From Spirochaetia bacterium (lineage in GTDB: Bacteria > Spirochaetota > Leptospirae > Leptospirales > Leptonemataceae), in NCBI GenBank assembly GCA_016195395.1, contig JACPZR010000434.1:1-6497 (forward strand): a stretch of 6,497 bases of DNA, in the 5' to 3' direction. Shown in pieces: positions 6,409-6,497 of the stretch. The notes beneath the pieces were generated by a model that was not told the origin of the DNA, did no database searches, and saw only the letters and a list, made by a program, of their open reading frames with translations. How positions within the stretch are numbered: position 1 is the stretch's first letter; every line of letters starts with the position of its first letter. A program made the translations under genes and the position numbers.

Positions 6409-6497
6409 TGTACAGGCGGGCAGGGAGAGAAAAAAGTTCTTTCGCGGGAGCCCCCCCAGCCGGTCATTGGTTTCATAGATGCGCCGTGCGTCTGCCG
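6405..6497 (-). CDS. Possible C-terminal tail of the next upstream gene (partial)
   Basis: A minus-strand frame is open from the window edge for 30 codons and ends in TGA at 6407-6405, which overlaps the phosphatase ATG as ATGA. The predicted tail contains MTGWGGSRERTFFSP and ends SPCPPVQ. The overlap matches the tight spacing of this window, and the lack of a Shine-Dalgarno before the phosphatase fits coupling to an upstream gene. Two rivals exist: the frame in phase with the phosphatase is also open to the edge, and the third frame stops at 6475-6473. A run of seven G on this strand (6457-6451) could also cause a frame error. The stretch is too short to identify a family. Confidence 0.3.
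   Translation of the reverse strand, partial: RQTHGASMKPMTGWGGSRERTFFSPCPPVQ

Overview
The window is a fully packed stretch of bacterial chromosome with a moderately high G+C content (mid to upper 50s percent, estimated by eye from a few lines). It carries housekeeping genes and shows no mobile element, CRISPR array, RNA gene or long non-coding stretch. The set is an HtrA/Deg-like protease with a plant-Deg9-type C-terminal domain, then smpB, der, plsY and an unknown gene, facing a CCA-adding enzyme and a PPP-family phosphatase. This set, and the acidic insert in Der, make me think of a spirochaete, possibly a higher-GC relative of Leptospira. That is a weak guess from general resemblance, and nothing in the window proves the phylum.

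Layout. Bases 1-1188 (+) hold the 3' part of a Deg/HtrA-type protein whose N-terminus lies outside the window. After a 41-base gap comes a tight four-gene plus-strand cluster: smpB (1230-1694), der (1696-3204), plsY (3201-3857) and an unrecognised conserved-looking gene (3861-4442). The junctions are +1, -4 and +3 bases, so one polycistronic mRNA is very likely. On the minus strand a second tight unit runs toward it: a metallophosphatase (6408-5728) whose stop codon overlaps the start of a CCA tRNA nucleotidyltransferase (5728-4439). A short reading frame at the right edge (6497-6405) may be the tail of the next upstream gene in that unit.

How the genes relate. SmpB rescues stalled ribosomes with tmRNA, Der helps mature the 50S subunit, and the CCA enzyme repairs or completes tRNA 3' ends, so three of the genes serve translation. 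PlsY makes lysophosphatidic acid, the first step of phospholipid synthesis. The phosphatase is a likely regulator with an unknown substrate. The two operons converge and share four bases at their stop codons (TTAG), with no visible terminator between them.

I do not see convincing evidence for a new multi-gene system. The points most worth a second look are the apparently degenerate catalytic site of the Deg-like protein, the long acidic linker and altered G motifs in Der, the unknown gene locked into the smpB-der-plsY cluster, and the terminator-less convergent overlap.
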